From Candidatus Aerophobetes bacterium Ae_b3b (GTDB lineage Bacteria > Aerophobota > Aerophobia > Aerophobales > AE-B3A), in the NCBI GenBank assembly GCA_005223085.1, contig NJBP01000002.1, positions 10,902 through 74,901 of the forward strand: a stretch of 64,000 bases of DNA, read 5' to 3'. This document shows, one piece after another, positions 18,043-25,480 of this stretch (the stretch's first letter is position 1; each line of letters opens with the position of its first letter). The notes below the pieces were generated by a model. That model made no database searches, was not told the origin of the DNA, and worked only from the letters and a program-made list of their open reading frames with translations. A program made the position numbers and the translations under genes.

Positions 18043-18155
18043 GGAAAGCTCTCATCAAGAAAAAACCATGAGTTAACAACCTACCTCGAGAACTTCCTTT
18101 TCCTGAGCTGACAGCCTACTCATTCTCTCACCTCCTCCTGGCCTATTTTTAGCTC
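18043..18155 (-). promoter_or_regulatory. Recurring structured leader, copy 3
   Basis: On the minus strand, outer arms GAGCT/AGCTC (18155-18151 with 18109-18105) are joined by AAAAATA to inner arms GGCC/GGCT (one G-U pair). The loop carries GGAGGAGGTGAGAGAA. A second hairpin pairs 18097-18088 with 18053-18043, with one bulge. The ribosome site for the binding protein follows. The outer-arm sequence differs from copies 2 and 4, yet pairing is kept. Confidence 0.58.
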
Positions 18156-18274
18156 TTCTCTTACCGACAATCCAGCTTCACTACTACTTGTGAGGATTTT
18201 TCGAGCAGCATTTCTCTCAAAAACTTTCCTTAACAATGTTCACTCTCAAAAACATTGACAAAACATCCATCGAG

Positions 18275-18303
18275 ATTATACCAAAAAAGAGCCGCTTTGG
18301 CAA
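18275..18303 (-). promoter_or_regulatory. Sigma-70-type promoter of third transporter operon
   Basis: TTGCCA (18303-18298), a 17-base spacer and TATAAT (18280-18275), preceded by TGG as in an extended -10. The predicted leader is about 260 bases. It contains two identical 11-base boxes (18243-18253 and 18214-18224) before leader copy 3. Confidence 0.75.
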
Positions 18304-18368
18304 GACCACCCTCGTTTTAGTTTCGCCTTCTAACCTGCATTCCTCATCGATCCAGAAAAGATTGCCCC

Positions 18369-19346
18369 TTACTCTCCCTTCAGCATCTCCCTTCGTTTGT
18401 TGAGCAGAGATTCAATAGCTTCTATATCTTCATTGGAGAGAGTCCACTTTGCTGCAACAACATTTTCCTCAATTTGAGATTGTCGTCGTGCCCCTACGAT
18501 AGCTGCGGTTACCTCGGGACGTCGTAGCACCCAACCAATCGCCACGTGCGCCACAGTGATATCATTCTTTTTGGCAATAGACCGTAGGCCCTCAACCAAC
18601 GCAAGATTAGCGCCTAACTCGGGTTCCTGAAAATGAGGATCTCTATCACGCCGATGGTCATCGTGGGGCAAGCTGTGTATCCACTCCTTGGTGAACTTCC
18701 CGGTCAAAATGCCCTTTTGCAGGGGACTGTACACAATGACACCGATGTTGTTGGCTGCACAATAATCCAGCAGCCCTTCCTCCACACCCCGCTCGAGCAT
18801 ACTGTAGGGCGGCTCGAGTGAAGCCACCGGATGAATGGGCTGGATACGTTGGAGTTGTTCTACGTTGAAATTAGAAACTCCAATGTAGCGGACCTTCCCC
18901 TCTTTTACCAGCTCGGCCATGGCAGCCCAGCCTTCCTCAATATCTTTGTCGGGATCTGGCCAGTGCATTAGATACAAATCAATAACCTCGACCTTTAGTC
19001 GCCGGAAGCTTGCCTCAATTTCGCGGCGGATACTGTCTTTGGTCAGTATGCCAGATATCTTCCCCTTTGAGTCCCACTTCCGACCGCACTTGGTAACAAG
19101 GATCACCCGCTCACGTATTCCTTTGATAGCCCTGCCCACGACCTCCTCTGAGTGACCAAATCCGTATACTGGAGCGGTATCTATCCAATTTATCCCTAGT
19201 TCCACACCTCGCCGGATCACAGCAATCGACTGTTCGTCATCCTGGGGACCCCAACTCCATGTCCACCCGCTTCCTCCAATTCCGGCCGTCCCTAGTCCAA
19301 TGGTTGATAGGCTAAGCCCTGTGTAACCCAGTCTTCTTGTCTTCAC
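18369..19346 (-). CDS. Aldo/keto reductase
   Basis: NAD(P)H-dependent carbonyl reductase of about 325 residues (TIM barrel). The catalytic tetrad is visible: Asp and Tyr in IDTAPVYGFGHSE, Lys in LVTKCGRKW and His in LYLMHWPD. The C-terminus has the cofactor-phosphate segment IVGARRQSQIEENVVA. I use GTG 19346 (VKTRRLGYTG) because GAGGAGG lies seven bases upstream; a TTG at 19364 overlaps that site. It probably reduces or oxidises a sugar derivative imported by the island. Confidence 0.92.
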   Translation of the reverse strand: MKTRRLGYTGLSLSTIGLGTAGIGGSGWTWSWGPQDDEQSIAVIRRGVELGINWIDTAPVYGFGHSEEVVGRAIKGIRERVILVTKCGRKWDSKGKISGILTKDSIRREIEASFRRLKVEVIDLYLMHWPDPDKDIEEGWAAMAELVKEGKVRYIGVSNFNVEQLQRIQPIHPVASLEPPYSMLERGVEEGLLDYCAANNIGVIVYSPLQKGILTGKFTKEWIHSLPHDDHRRDRDPHFQEPELGANLALVEGLRSIAKKNDITVAHVAIGWVLRRPEVTAAIVGARRQSQIEENVVAAKWTLSNEDIEAIESLLNKRREMLKGE

Positions 19347-19406
19347 CACTACGCCTCCTCGCAAGTCTTATAAAGGGTCAATTTTCGATGAGTAAGCGCT
19401 ACCACA

Positions 19407-19427
19407 CCTGAGGTTCTCTTCCTCAGG
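19407..19427 (-). repeat. Short perfect hairpin upstream of aldo/keto reductase
   Basis: CCTGAGG and CCTCAGG arms (7 bp) around a 7-base loop, about 60 bases upstream of the reductase start. It could be an operator or an RNA hairpin. No T-tract follows. Confidence 0.4.
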
Positions 19428-19510
19428 CCAGAAGTATATCTAGCCCCCGAGCCTTGCTTTCTGACCACCAAAAGCATATCTCCTGCCTTACGTTTCTTCC
19501 AATTCTTCTT

Positions 19511-19627
19511 TTACCTGCTCGACACAGCTGCGTCCATAATTCTACTCACGTAAGTAATTATCTCGCCTCCTTTTATTTCCATTTCTCCACGTATGGAGCC
19601 ATCCCCGGCATATAAAATTTTGATCAC
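19511..19627 (-). pseudogene. Short reading frame, probable gene fragment
   Basis: A GTG (19627) with GGGAGG upstream opens a 38-codon frame beginning VIKILYAGDGSIRGE and ending at TAA 19511. The opening strand resembles the start of some Rossmann or amidotransferase-like proteins, but it is too short to assign. A fair promoter (19703-19732) precedes it. It may be a truncated gene or a small peptide gene. I cannot name it. Confidence 0.35.
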
Positions 19628-19702
19628 GCCTCTTACCTCCCATTCTTATTTTTGAGATCCAGCTTGCGATTCTGACAGAATAACAAAGTTCCTTTTATCC
19701 TA

Positions 19703-19732
19703 ATTATGATTTGAACATGGTTGCAGGGTCAA
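19703..19732 (-). promoter_or_regulatory. Possible sigma-70 promoter
   Basis: TTGACC (19732-19727), an 18-base spacer and CATAAT (19708-19703) on the minus strand. It would transcribe the short frame at 19627 and possibly the aldo/keto reductase. Confidence 0.45.
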
Positions 19733-19890
19733 GCAGGCGTGGTATCTTAAGTCTGACCAGTCTGTTTCCACCCTTTTCGTCTGGTGACGCCTCAGCAGCC
19801 ATACCATAGATCTATCTCTTGTTCTCGCCTCTTCAAACTGGACTCGACCTTTTCGGTGACATGGCTTTCCTGGCTACTTCACATATCTCC

Positions 19891-19965
19891 AAGCTGGATC
19901 GGCCCTCCCTACCTGTCGGCGGACTACCTAACTCCTCACCTCCTGTCGGCCCTATTTTCCAGCTT
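19891..19965 (-). promoter_or_regulatory. Recurring structured leader, copy 4 (no adjacent receptor gene)
   Basis: On the minus strand, outer arms AAGCTGG/CCAGCTT (19965-19959 with 19897-19891) form a perfect 7 bp. AAAATAG follows, with inner arms GGCC/GGCC (19951-19948 with 19904-19901). The loop is longer than in other copies but keeps AGGAGGTGAGGAG. No binding-protein gene follows; the next intact gene starts at 19346. This copy may be orphaned by a deletion. Confidence 0.55.
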
Positions 19966-20067
19966 TGCCGCCTTCAAAAGATCTGAAGAACTGGTTTTGT
20001 AGCCAGTGCAAACCGCTTTCGACCTTTCTTTTGCTTAGGATGGAGATTGAGCCATGAAAGAACAATA

Positions 20068-20088
20068 AGGCAGACCCAGGATCTGCCT
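20068..20088 (-). terminator. Intrinsic terminator after iclR
   Basis: A 7-bp stem AGGCAGA/TCTGCCT with a 7-base loop lies 39 bases after the iclR stop. On the minus strand TATTGTTCTTT follows, a T-rich run. Confidence 0.6.
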
Positions 20089-20126
20089 GCACCTTGGAAT
20101 CTAAAAGGGCTGTCTTTCGACTCTGT

Positions 20127-20906
20127 TTATGTTTTATTCTCTAATCTTTCCCAGCCAAGCTTATTTGAAACCTCCCCCGCTGCTCGCTTAACTATCCTGC
20201 CTAGCTCTTCTTTTCGTCCTCGTCTCATACGGAAAGTCGGTCCAGCAATGCCAATAACACCTGCTATCTTTTTTGAATGATCGAATATGGGGGCGGCGAT
20301 GCGTCGGACCCCGAGTCTTACCTCCTGATCATCAAAAGCGTATCCGTTGGCTCGGATTTCTTTTAACTCTTCTTTCAACTTCTCGGCATCGGTGATGGTA
20401 TTTTGCGTAAACTGCTTTAACCCTCTTTCTCTTATAATATACTCAAAGTCTTCCTCAGACATATAGGCCAGAAAAACCTTTCCTACGGCGGTTGGATGCA
20501 AAGTTGAGTATCTGCTCCCAATATGGGCTACCAGTCTTATAGACTCGTAACTTTCGTGCTTGTCGATATAAACTATCTCTTTATCATCAAGAATAGCTAG
20601 TTCTACAGTTTCTTTCGATTTCTCCATCAGCTTCTGCATTGAAGCTCTTGCCTTTTCCCGTAAATCCAGTCTATCTAGAAGTCTATCGCCAAGGGTCAAA
20701 AGCTTTAGAGTCAGTTGATATTTCCTGGTCACAGGATTGTGGCTAACATAGCCCCTTTGCTGCAAATTAGAGAGCAATCGTGAAAGTGAAGGCTTGGGGA
20801 TGTTTAAAGAAGAGCTAAGCTGAGTAAAAGATAGCTCTCCTTGCTCACTCGCCAACAATTCGATAATCTTGAGAACCCTATCTACCGCTGGAATCAGTTT
20901 TTGCAT
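20127..20906 (-). CDS. IclR-family transcriptional regulator
   Basis: 259 residues. The N-terminal winged helix-turn-helix spans about 10-65 (LSFTQLSSSLNIPKPSLSRL), and the C-terminal IclR effector domain about 80-250 (VHIGSRYSTLHPTAVGK-like region, AYMSEEDFEYII, GVIGIAGPTFRMRR). Regulators of this family respond to small organic acids or sugar breakdown products. Its position next to the catabolic island suggests that it controls it, although target sites are not proven. It has its own promoter and an inverted repeat in front. Confidence 0.93.
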   Translation of the reverse strand: MQKLIPAVDRVLKIIELLASEQGELSFTQLSSSLNIPKPSLSRLLSNLQQRGYVSHNPVTRKYQLTLKLLTLGDRLLDRLDLREKARASMQKLMEKSKETVELAILDDKEIVYIDKHESYESIRLVAHIGSRYSTLHPTAVGKVFLAYMSEEDFEYIIRERGLKQFTQNTITDAEKLKEELKEIRANGYAFDDQEVRLGVRRIAAPIFDHSKKIAGVIGIAGPTFRMRRGRKEELGRIVKRAAGEVSNKLGWERLENKT

Positions 20907-20924
20907 CTTTATTAATCCATATAT

Positions 20925-20980
20925 GAAACAAAGGTTCCTTTTTCTTAACTTAATAATAATATGAAAATCTCAAGTGTCAA
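20925..20980 (-). promoter_or_regulatory. iclR promoter and possible autoregulatory operator
   Basis: TTGACA (20980-20975) and TATTAT (20958-20953), 16 bases apart, on the minus strand. Just downstream, an imperfect palindrome AAAGGTTCCTTT sits within 20925-20944, where a bound IclR dimer would block transcription. The rest of the gap to 21253 shows no gene. Confidence 0.6.
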
Positions 20981-21253
20981 CCCCCCCCTTTTTATTTTTT
21001 GATAACCGGATGAGCCAAAAATATTGAGGGGATCGGCTATCTAAGCTACAATGAGTGCGGCGTAAATCAGCGAGTTTCATGGCAATAAAAGTGAAAGATA
21101 CGGAAAGATATATTGTTAAGATTATCCATTTTGGAAGTACCGCTAAAGGAGAAGGAAGCGAGGAGGGATGTATATTCAGTGAAAAAGGGAAATTTAAAGA
21201 AAGTTTTCGCTGACCTCCGTTAAAAGAAAAATAATCTAAAAATCTTTGGTCTT

Positions 21254-21988
21254 TTACCCGTTCTCTATCTCTCTGCTTAAGATTATGGCTTCGGCTACCT
21301 CACGCATGGATTTACGGGTATTCATGCTCTGCCTCTGGATCCTTCGGTATGCTTCCTCTCCAGAAAGCCCTAGCCTTTGCATCAAAATATCCTTGGCCCG
21401 TTCTACCAGCTTACGGGCTTCAAGCTCTTCTTGAATCACCCTTGTCTTTACCATCAGTTCTGTATTCTCGATGGCAATGGCAGCCTCATTGGCAACAGTG
21501 GTGAGAACATCCACCTCCACTTTAGAGAATTTATGGAGACGCGAAGTATAGCAGTTGATTACTCCAATAGTCCGGCCCTTAACGCTCAAGGGAACACATA
21601 GAAGTGATTTTAGACCCTCTTTTTCAGCTATGTCCTTATACTTATACTCTGCCCTCTTCATAACATCAAATACAGCAATGGGCCTACTCTCTTTTATCAC
21701 CTTACCAGCAATACCCTCTCCCACCTTCAAGGGAGGCTTCTTGTTGTACTCTTCACTGATACTCTGAGTAGCCCTGATAATTAACTTTTCGTCTTTCTCA
21801 TCTAACAACATTAAAGAGCAGATTTTAGAATTCATTACCTGAGCTGTCACGGTAACAATTAGCCTTAAGATATCCTCAAGGTAAAGATCAGAGGATATGG
21901 CTTTGCTTATTTTGGAAAGAGCCTCTATCTTTTCCACATAAGAAGGAACTTCTTTATTTCCCGTAGGGGAATTTTTGGATTGTCGCAT
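21254..21988 (-). CDS. GAF-ANTAR antitermination regulator
   Basis: 244 residues. A GAF sensor domain spans about 30-175 (GEGIAGKVIKESRPIAV, LCVPLSVKGRTIGVINCY). A helical linker leads to a C-terminal ANTAR domain (about 185-240): RKLVERAKDILMQRLGLS, EEAYRRIQRQSMNTRKSM. ANTAR domains bind paired hexaloop RNA hairpins and prevent transcription termination. The ligand and target RNAs are unknown. No EutV-like receiver Asp is present; sensing would be through GAF. It is a single gene between iclR and nadE. Confidence 0.9.
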   Translation of the reverse strand: MRQSKNSPTGNKEVPSYVEKIEALSKISKAISSDLYLEDILRLIVTVTAQVMNSKICSLMLLDEKDEKLIIRATQSISEEYNKKPPLKVGEGIAGKVIKESRPIAVFDVMKRAEYKYKDIAEKEGLKSLLCVPLSVKGRTIGVINCYTSRLHKFSKVEVDVLTTVANEAAIAIENTELMVKTRVIQEELEARKLVERAKDILMQRLGLSGEEAYRRIQRQSMNTRKSMREVAEAIILSREIENG

Positions 21989-22065
21989 TTTACTTTCTTA
22001 TAATATTCAACCGCAGAGCACGCCGAGAACGCTAAGAGTAAGACAGTTGCGGTGAACAGTTACAG

Positions 22066-22788
22066 TTAATCCAGTTTAAATACGGGAACCGGGGACCTTT
22101 TATGTTCGGATTTTTTCTTTAACTCCTTTACCCTGGCTACCATCCGGGGAGGAAGAGAATCGGTTTTACCCGATTCTATGGCCAAAATAATTCTATCTAG
22201 ATCCGAGTAACTCAGGCCTATTTCTCCCTCATCGGTCTGTTCTTTCCACAACCCAGCACTTGGCTTTCTTTTTATTATCTCCTCGGGAATTCCCAAACTT
22301 ACAGCCAGCTCCCTCACCTGGGTCTTCAAAAGATCTCCTAGAGGAAGGATATCACATCCTCCATCCCCATATTTGGTAAAGTAACCTATGAGGATTTCAC
22401 TTTTATTTCCTGTCCCGGCCACTAAATAATTCAAATCATTGGCAAAATAATATAGAGTGGTCATTCGCAGTCTCGGTTTCAAATTGGCCAAAGCTAGCTT
22501 CTCGGCGGAAGGGAGGATCTCGAGGAATCTGTCGTAAACAGGGTCAAGAACTATGTGTTCTGTCCTCATACTCAACTTTTTAGCCATCAAGCCAGCGTAG
22601 TGCTCATCCAAAGATTCGCTATAGCAGGGCATAATCAGCCCCAGCACTTTGTCTTTCATGGCCATCCTGGCCAAACAGGCAACTACCGAGGAATCTACCC
22701 CTCCACTCAGACCAACTACCACACCCTCAGCCCCTGCCTCCTGGACCTTTTCCCTAATCCAGTTAGATACCCGATCTTCTAGCCTCAT
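22066..22788 (-). CDS. nadE: Ammonia-dependent NAD synthetase
   Basis: 240 residues, N-type ATP pyrophosphatase. The PP-loop GLSGGVDSSVVACLA opens the protein, followed by AGTGNKSEILIGYFTKYGDGG and KPSAGLWKEQTDEGEIG, both family landmarks. There is no N-terminal glutaminase domain, so it uses ammonia to amidate deamido-NAD. It is co-directional with the HIT gene 27 bases upstream. Confidence 0.95.
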   Translation of the reverse strand: MRLEDRVSNWIREKVQEAGAEGVVVGLSGGVDSSVVACLARMAMKDKVLGLIMPCYSESLDEHYAGLMAKKLSMRTEHIVLDPVYDRFLEILPSAEKLALANLKPRLRMTTLYYFANDLNYLVAGTGNKSEILIGYFTKYGDGGCDILPLGDLLKTQVRELAVSLGIPEEIIKRKPSAGLWKEQTDEGEIGLSYSDLDRIILAIESGKTDSLPPRMVARVKELKKKSEHKRSPVPVFKLD

Positions 22789-22815
22789 TTTTATCCAGTG
22801 CTTAAACCATCAAAA

Positions 22816-23289
22816 TCACATATTCTCCTTTAATTTTTGATAGGTCTTGCGCAAAGACTCTGAGATTATCTTGGTATTTGAAATAACAGGCATAAAATTG
22901 GTGTCCCCTTTCCAACGGGGAACCACGTGAAGATGTAAATGACCGACTATACCTGCCCCGGCTACACTTCCCAGATTCATCCCCACATTGAAACCCTCAG
23001 GGCGTAAAACCTTCTTAAGTAGAGTTATCATCCGGGAGAGAATCTCCATCATATCCCTTGCCTCATCACCCTCTAAATCCTCAACTGAGTCAATGTGCCG
23101 ATATGGAGCTATCATGAGGTGACCATTATTGTAAGGATAGGTATTAAGCATCACCAGGCACCTTTTTCCCCTGAGGAGAATGTAGTTATCCTCGTCCTTC
23201 TCTTGCTTGGGTTTTTCGCAAAATATGCATTTACCCTCCTTCTCACCCAGGATATACTCAATTCGCCAGGGAGCCCATAGTCTCTTCAT
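22816..23289 (-). CDS. HIT-family nucleotide hydrolase or AP4A phosphorylase-like protein
   Basis: 157 residues starting at ATG 23289 (MKRLWAPWRIEYI), a start typical of this subgroup. Cys pairs in CIFCEKP suggest a zinc site near residue 20. The histidine triad is HLHLHVVPRW near residue 115-124, and NTYPYNNGHLMIAPYRH is also typical. A frame extending to a TTG at 23304 is possible but has no better ribosome site. Confidence 0.9.
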   Translation of the reverse strand: MKRLWAPWRIEYILGEKEGKCIFCEKPKQEKDEDNYILLRGKRCLVMLNTYPYNNGHLMIAPYRHIDSVEDLEGDEARDMMEILSRMITLLKKVLRPEGFNVGMNLGSVAGAGIVGHLHLHVVPRWKGDTNFMPVISNTKIISESLRKTYQKLKENM

Positions 23290-23352
23290 CTGATGACCCA
23301 CCAATTGCTTATTTTATGGCTAACCTAGTATAATTATTGAGTTTTGTCAACC

Positions 23353-23380
23353 TTGACATCTAAAATATCCCCTATAAAAT
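23353..23380 (+). promoter_or_regulatory. Possible dnaA promoter
   Basis: TTGACA (23353-23358), a 16-base spacer and TAAAAT (23375-23380). It lies upstream of the DnaA boxes that precede dnaA, so transcription could be autoregulated by DnaA. Confidence 0.5.
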
Positions 23381-23390
23381 AGAAAATAAA

Positions 23391-23521
23391 TTGTGGGTTT
23401 TCTTTTGTGCATAACCCACAAGATGAGCCTGGAGCGTGAGTTTGGGTGAACAAGGGAAGTGCCTTGATAAGATCTTTTTCTTAATCCTGAAGGGTTTTTA
23501 GTTATCCACACCTGTGGATAA
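23391..23521. promoter_or_regulatory. DnaA-box cluster upstream of dnaA
   Basis: A head-to-head pair of perfect boxes, TTATCCACA (23502-23510) and TGTGGATAA (23513-23521), is separated by two bases. A further box, TGTGCATAA (23406-23414), lies within an inverted repeat TTGTGGGTT/AACCCACAA (23391-23421). This is likely the upstream part of a bipartite origin and an autoregulatory site. Confidence 0.8.
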
Positions 23522-23560
23522 CTCTGTGATTAACTTCTGACGGTGAAAAGAGTTTTTTTG

Positions 23561-24886
23561 ATGACCGATCGAGAGAAAAGCGTCTGGGAAGAGCTTCTAT
23601 CCAAGCTAGAGAAAAAACTCAAGCCACAGAACTTTAAGACCTGGTTTAAACCCACCCAATTATATTCAGTTACCTCAGAAAAGCTGACCATTATGGTTCC
23701 CAATGATTTCTTTAAAAAATGGCTAGATAGGTACTATATGGGAATGATAAGAAGAGAGATTGCCAAGATTAGTGGGCATGAAATGGAGGTAGATTTTATT
23801 CTTCCTCCAAAGTACAACAATATCAAAAAGAGAAAAAATGTTGGCTTTAAGAAAAAACGTTCTGTTTCCCGGTTAAACCCTAGATTTCACTTCAATAGCT
23901 TTGTGGTAGGAAATAATAACCGATTAGCCCATGCGGCGGCTCTGGCAGTAGCTCAATCTCCTGCGCGTGCTTACAACCCTTTGTTTATCTATGGGAAGGT
24001 AGGGTTGGGAAAGACTCACCTCTTGCAAGCTATCGGTCACTATATTACGGAAAACAGTGAATTAACCTTTACCTATCTATCTTCTGAACAATTTACCAAT
24101 GAATTAATAAATGCCATTAGGGATGATAAAACAACTGCTTTTAGAAGAAGGTACAGAAATACCGATGTTCTGCTGGTGGATGATATTCACTTCCTGGCCG
24201 GGAAAGAGAGAACTCAGGAGGAGTTTTTTCATACTTTTAATGCCTTACATGAAGCCCACAAACAGATAGTTCTTTCAAGTGATAGACCCCCTATAGAGAT
24301 TCCTACCTTAGAGAAAAGGCTTCAATCACGTTTTGAATGGGGCCTTATTGCTGATATTCAGTCTCCAGACCTAGAAACGAGGATTGCTATTTTAAAAAAG
24401 AAAGCAGAAATCGAAAATATGGAGCTTCCTGATGAAGTGGCTACGTTTATTGCTGAGAGAATAAAAACTAATATTCGTAAGCTAGAGGGCTGTCTGGTAA
24501 GAATAACTGCTCATTCCTCTCTATTCAAAGAAAAAATAGACATGAATTCAGTTAAGGAAATCTTAAAAGGCATTCTTCCTGAAGAAAAACCCAGACCGAT
24601 TACGGTAGAGTTGGTCCAAAAAACAGTTAGTAAATACTATAAGATTAAAGAATCAACAATTAAAGGGAAAAAGAGAAGTAGATCTATTGCTTTTCCCAGA
24701 CAAATAGCTATGTACCTGTGCCGGGAGCTCACCGAGGATTCTTTTCCAGAAATTGGAGCAAAATTTGGCGGCAAAGATCACACAACGGTCATGTACGCCT
24801 ACAGAAAGATAGTCGAACAGGCTAAGAAAGATGAGGTTTTAAGTAATGAACTAAAAGAACTAGAGAACATACTAAAAACCTCTTAA
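23561..24886 (+). CDS. dnaA: Chromosomal replication initiator DnaA
   Basis: About 441 residues. Domain I is N-terminal (VWEELLSKLEKKLKPQNF, TWFKP). Domain II is very short and Lys-rich. The AAA+ domain has Walker A GKVGLGKTHLL and Walker B VLLVDDIHFLAGK. Domain IV ends with the DnaA-box-binding signature GGKDHTTVMYAYRKI. I prefer ATG 23561 (MTDREKSVW); a GTG at 23543 is in frame but lacks a ribosome site. dnaN does not follow; oriC-like DNA and thioredoxin do. Confidence 0.97.
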   Translation: MTDREKSVWEELLSKLEKKLKPQNFKTWFKPTQLYSVTSEKLTIMVPNDFFKKWLDRYYMGMIRREIAKISGHEMEVDFILPPKYNNIKKRKNVGFKKKRSVSRLNPRFHFNSFVVGNNNRLAHAAALAVAQSPARAYNPLFIYGKVGLGKTHLLQAIGHYITENSELTFTYLSSEQFTNELINAIRDDKTTAFRRRYRNTDVLLVDDIHFLAGKERTQEEFFHTFNALHEAHKQIVLSSDRPPIEIPTLEKRLQSRFEWGLIADIQSPDLETRIAILKKKAEIENMELPDEVATFIAERIKTNIRKLEGCLVRITAHSSLFKEKIDMNSVKEILKGILPEEKPRPITVELVQKTVSKYYKIKESTIKGKKRSRSIAFPRQIAMYLCRELTEDSFPEIGAKFGGKDHTTVMYAYRKIVEQAKKDEVLSNELKELENILKTS

Positions 24887-24942
24887 TATTCTGGGTAATA
24901 TTTGGGAATAAAAGTTAATAAGAACTTAAAAAGTTCCTTGAT

Positions 24943-25090
24943 TGTGAATAAGATAGAAAAGTTTAGTTATTATCCTCATACTTATCTTCTTATCCTGAAT
25001 AGGTGGAAGCGTAGCTTTCGCATTTATCCCCATAACTCACAAGTACTACTACTACTACTATTTGTTTATAAAATAATAGTATAAATAAGT
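24943..25090 (+). other. Probable oriC: DnaA boxes, DnaA-trio and AT-rich unwinding element
   Basis: Near-consensus boxes occur at 24943-24951 (TGTGAATAA), 24970-24978 (TTATCCTCA), 24990-24998 (TTATCCTGA) and 25024-25032 (TTATCCCCA). Then comes a TAC run at 25044-25060, which reads TAG repeats on the other strand as in the DnaA-trio. AT-rich DNA (25061-25090) follows directly. This order matches the basal unwinding system described in Bacillus subtilis. Boxes upstream of dnaA would make it bipartite. Confidence 0.75.
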
Positions 25091-25147
25091 AAGTCTTAAT
25101 TAAAGGATATCTGGAGTGAGAGAAATAATACTTTTTAGGAGAATGAA

Positions 25148-25474
25148 ATGAGTCAGGTTAAAGAACTCAAGGAAGAAGATTTTCAAGAAAAAGTACTGGA
25201 AGCCGATAAACCCGTAGTAATAGATTTCTGGGCTAAGTGGTGTAATCCCTGTTTAAAAATGGAACCCATAATTGAAGGGCTAAGTGAGGAATTCAAAGGT
25301 AAGGTCGAGATCTACAAATTAAATGTAGACGAAAATACCTCTAAAGCAGCTGAATATGGAGTACGTGGTATTCCTGCTTACTTTTTTTTCAAAAATGGAG
25401 AAGTAGTTGATCGAGTAGTCGGAATAACATCAAAAAAGGAACTTACGCGACGCTTAATAAAGTTAATAAGATAA
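25148..25474 (+). CDS. trxA: Thioredoxin
   Basis: 108 residues, a single thioredoxin domain. The active site is WCNPC (in FWAKWCNPCLKMEP) in place of the usual WCGPC. The cis-Pro loop is VRGIPAYFFFKNG. An Asn at the variable position may alter redox potential; this is inference. AGGAG precedes the ATG. The ASKHA ferredoxin protein begins seven bases after its stop, so the two are probably co-transcribed. Confidence 0.93.
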   Translation: MSQVKELKEEDFQEKVLEADKPVVIDFWAKWCNPCLKMEPIIEGLSEEFKGKVEIYKLNVDENTSKAAEYGVRGIPAYFFFKNGEVVDRVVGITSKKELTRRLIKLIR

Positions 25475-25480
25475 TGATTC

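Noticed and set aside
18043-18130. A 16-codon frame (MSRLSAQEKEVLEVGC) in leader copy 3, as a regulatory leader peptide
   Set aside because: No equivalent peptide occurs in the other leader copies, where the GTG frames stop after 3-7 different codons. The RNA pairing is what is conserved.
19620-19662. A fifth copy of the recurring leader
   Set aside because: AAAAATAAG and GGGAGGTAAGAG are similar, but pairing is limited to GATC/GATC and the purine run is the ribosome site of a short frame.
20981-21253. A small plus-strand gene (VKKGNLKKVFADLR) between iclR and the ANTAR gene
   Set aside because: The frame is only 14 codons, with no close ribosome site or conserved feature.
21989-22065. CGCAGAGCACGCCGAGAACGC-type sequence as part of an RNA gene
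   Set aside because: It resembles a common short intergenic repeat and has no flanking structure or second copy in the window.
25044-25060. The TAC run as a simple microsatellite
   Set aside because: It lies exactly between DnaA boxes and AT-rich DNA next to dnaA, as expected for a DnaA-trio.
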